A stretch of 64,000 nt of DNA from Treponema sp. OMZ 790 (GTDB taxonomy: Bacteria; Spirochaetota; Spirochaetia; Treponematales; Treponemataceae). The notes under the pieces were generated by a model. That model was given only the letters and a program-made list of their open reading frames with translations. It was not told the DNA's origin and ran no database searches. The stretch is from positions 2,666,001-2,730,000 of the forward strand of contig NZ_CP051201.1 in NCBI RefSeq assembly GCF_024181285.1. The letters are read 5' to 3'. The translations under genes and the position numbers were made by a program. Below, piece by piece: positions 63,834 through 64,000 of this stretch. Within the stretch, counting starts at the first letter, position 1; each line of letters opens with the position of its first letter.

Positions 63834-64000
63834 ATGGCAGTATTGGATATTACAAGTGCTAACTTTGATGAGACCCTAAAGACTACCAAGCCCGTTTTAG
63901 TCGATTTTTGGGCTCCTTGGTGACCGGCATGTGTGCAGCTCAGTCCTGAGCTGGAGGCAGCCGAAGCGGAACTCGGCGATAAGGCTGTAATAACACAGTC
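63834..64000 (+). CDS. trxA: thioredoxin with selenocysteine (UGA) active site, partial
   Basis: ATG 63834 follows AAGGAG. The frame reads LVDFWAPW, then TGA (63921-63923), then [17 protein letters not shown], and runs off the window. In thioredoxins W-C-x-x-C is expected here, so TGA stands exactly at the first active-site Cys: W-Sec-P-A-C. A 7-bp hairpin CAGCTCA-GTCC-TGAGCTG (63936-63953) lies 12 bases after TGA with GU in its loop, as bacterial SECIS elements have. Sec-containing thioredoxin is known from T. denticola (from memory). The gene is divergent from rny. The 3' end is not visible. Confidence 0.85.
63936..63953 (+). promoter_or_regulatory. bacterial SECIS-like hairpin
   Basis: A perfect 7-bp stem with loop GTCC begins 12 bases after the in-frame TGA; the loop lies 22-25 bases from the U of UGA, the spacing used by SelB-dependent SECIS elements. 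The whole stem is within the coding frame. Confidence 0.75.

Overview
The window looks like a chromosomal segment of an oral spirochaete, most likely Treponema denticola or a close relative. This rests on a tmRNA whose tag reads AENNDSFDYALAA, a PlzA-type PilZ protein, a FlgM gene behind a sigma-28-type promoter, several lipoproteins with relaxed spirochaetal lipoboxes, TpLRR-type leucine-rich lipoproteins, and a thioredoxin gene with an in-frame TGA followed by a SECIS-like hairpin. Species assignment is inference from these features; no database search was possible.

Layout. 1-2.3 kb: two divergent lipoprotein genes (one cut by the window edge, one LRR). 2.3-4.7 kb: pcp with DUF979/DUF969 membrane proteins, a likely pyroglutamyl-peptide operon. 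4.7-9.7 kb: an FbpABC/AfuABC-style ABC importer operon (lipoprotein, fused double permease, ATPase with a large insertion). 9.8-19.4 kb: chemotaxis receptor, hydrolases, a deaminase, two small-molecule exporters, a RhuM-like protein and a helicase-associated-domain protein. 19.5-22.1 kb: a decayed EcoRI-like methyltransferase plus DUF262-HNH nuclease locus with duplicated 3' cassettes. 22.1-29.5 kb: AAA/PD-(D/E)XK protein, VWA protein, vapB-like gene coupled to asparaginase II, ABC exporter, rsmI, flgM. 29.5-39.7 kb: mostly housekeeping and conserved genes (gltX, class III cyclase, second LRR lipoprotein, glycerate kinase, ion permease, cobalamin adenosyltransferase). 39.7-40.05 kb: tmRNA. 40-44 kb: an ABC importer pair without ATPase, TPR protein, PlzA. 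44.0-44.7 kb: SRP RNA, four serine tRNAs and one arginine tRNA.

44.8-57.3 kb has an origin-like character: two perfect parS palindromes, several DnaA boxes, a DUF721 gene, and dnaN-recF. The usual dnaN-recF-DUF721 neighbourhood is split here by about 7 kb of accessory DNA: Fic, orphan and hybrid toxin-antitoxin genes, a short element with terminal inverted repeats, and a polymorphic-toxin operon with a GH-E-type nuclease tip and an ankyrin immunity candidate. dnaA itself is not in the window. 57.3-64 kb: macrodomain protein, second Fic, second RhuM-like protein, an ABC exporter interrupted by an amber codon, RNase Y, and the start of the selenocysteine-type thioredoxin.

Four genes carry a single disabling change (TAA in the methyltransferase, frameshift in DUF262-HNH, frameshift in a SAM methyltransferase, TAG in an ABC exporter). 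Whether they are real or sequencing errors cannot be told from the sequence alone. No rRNA, CRISPR array or transposase gene was seen.
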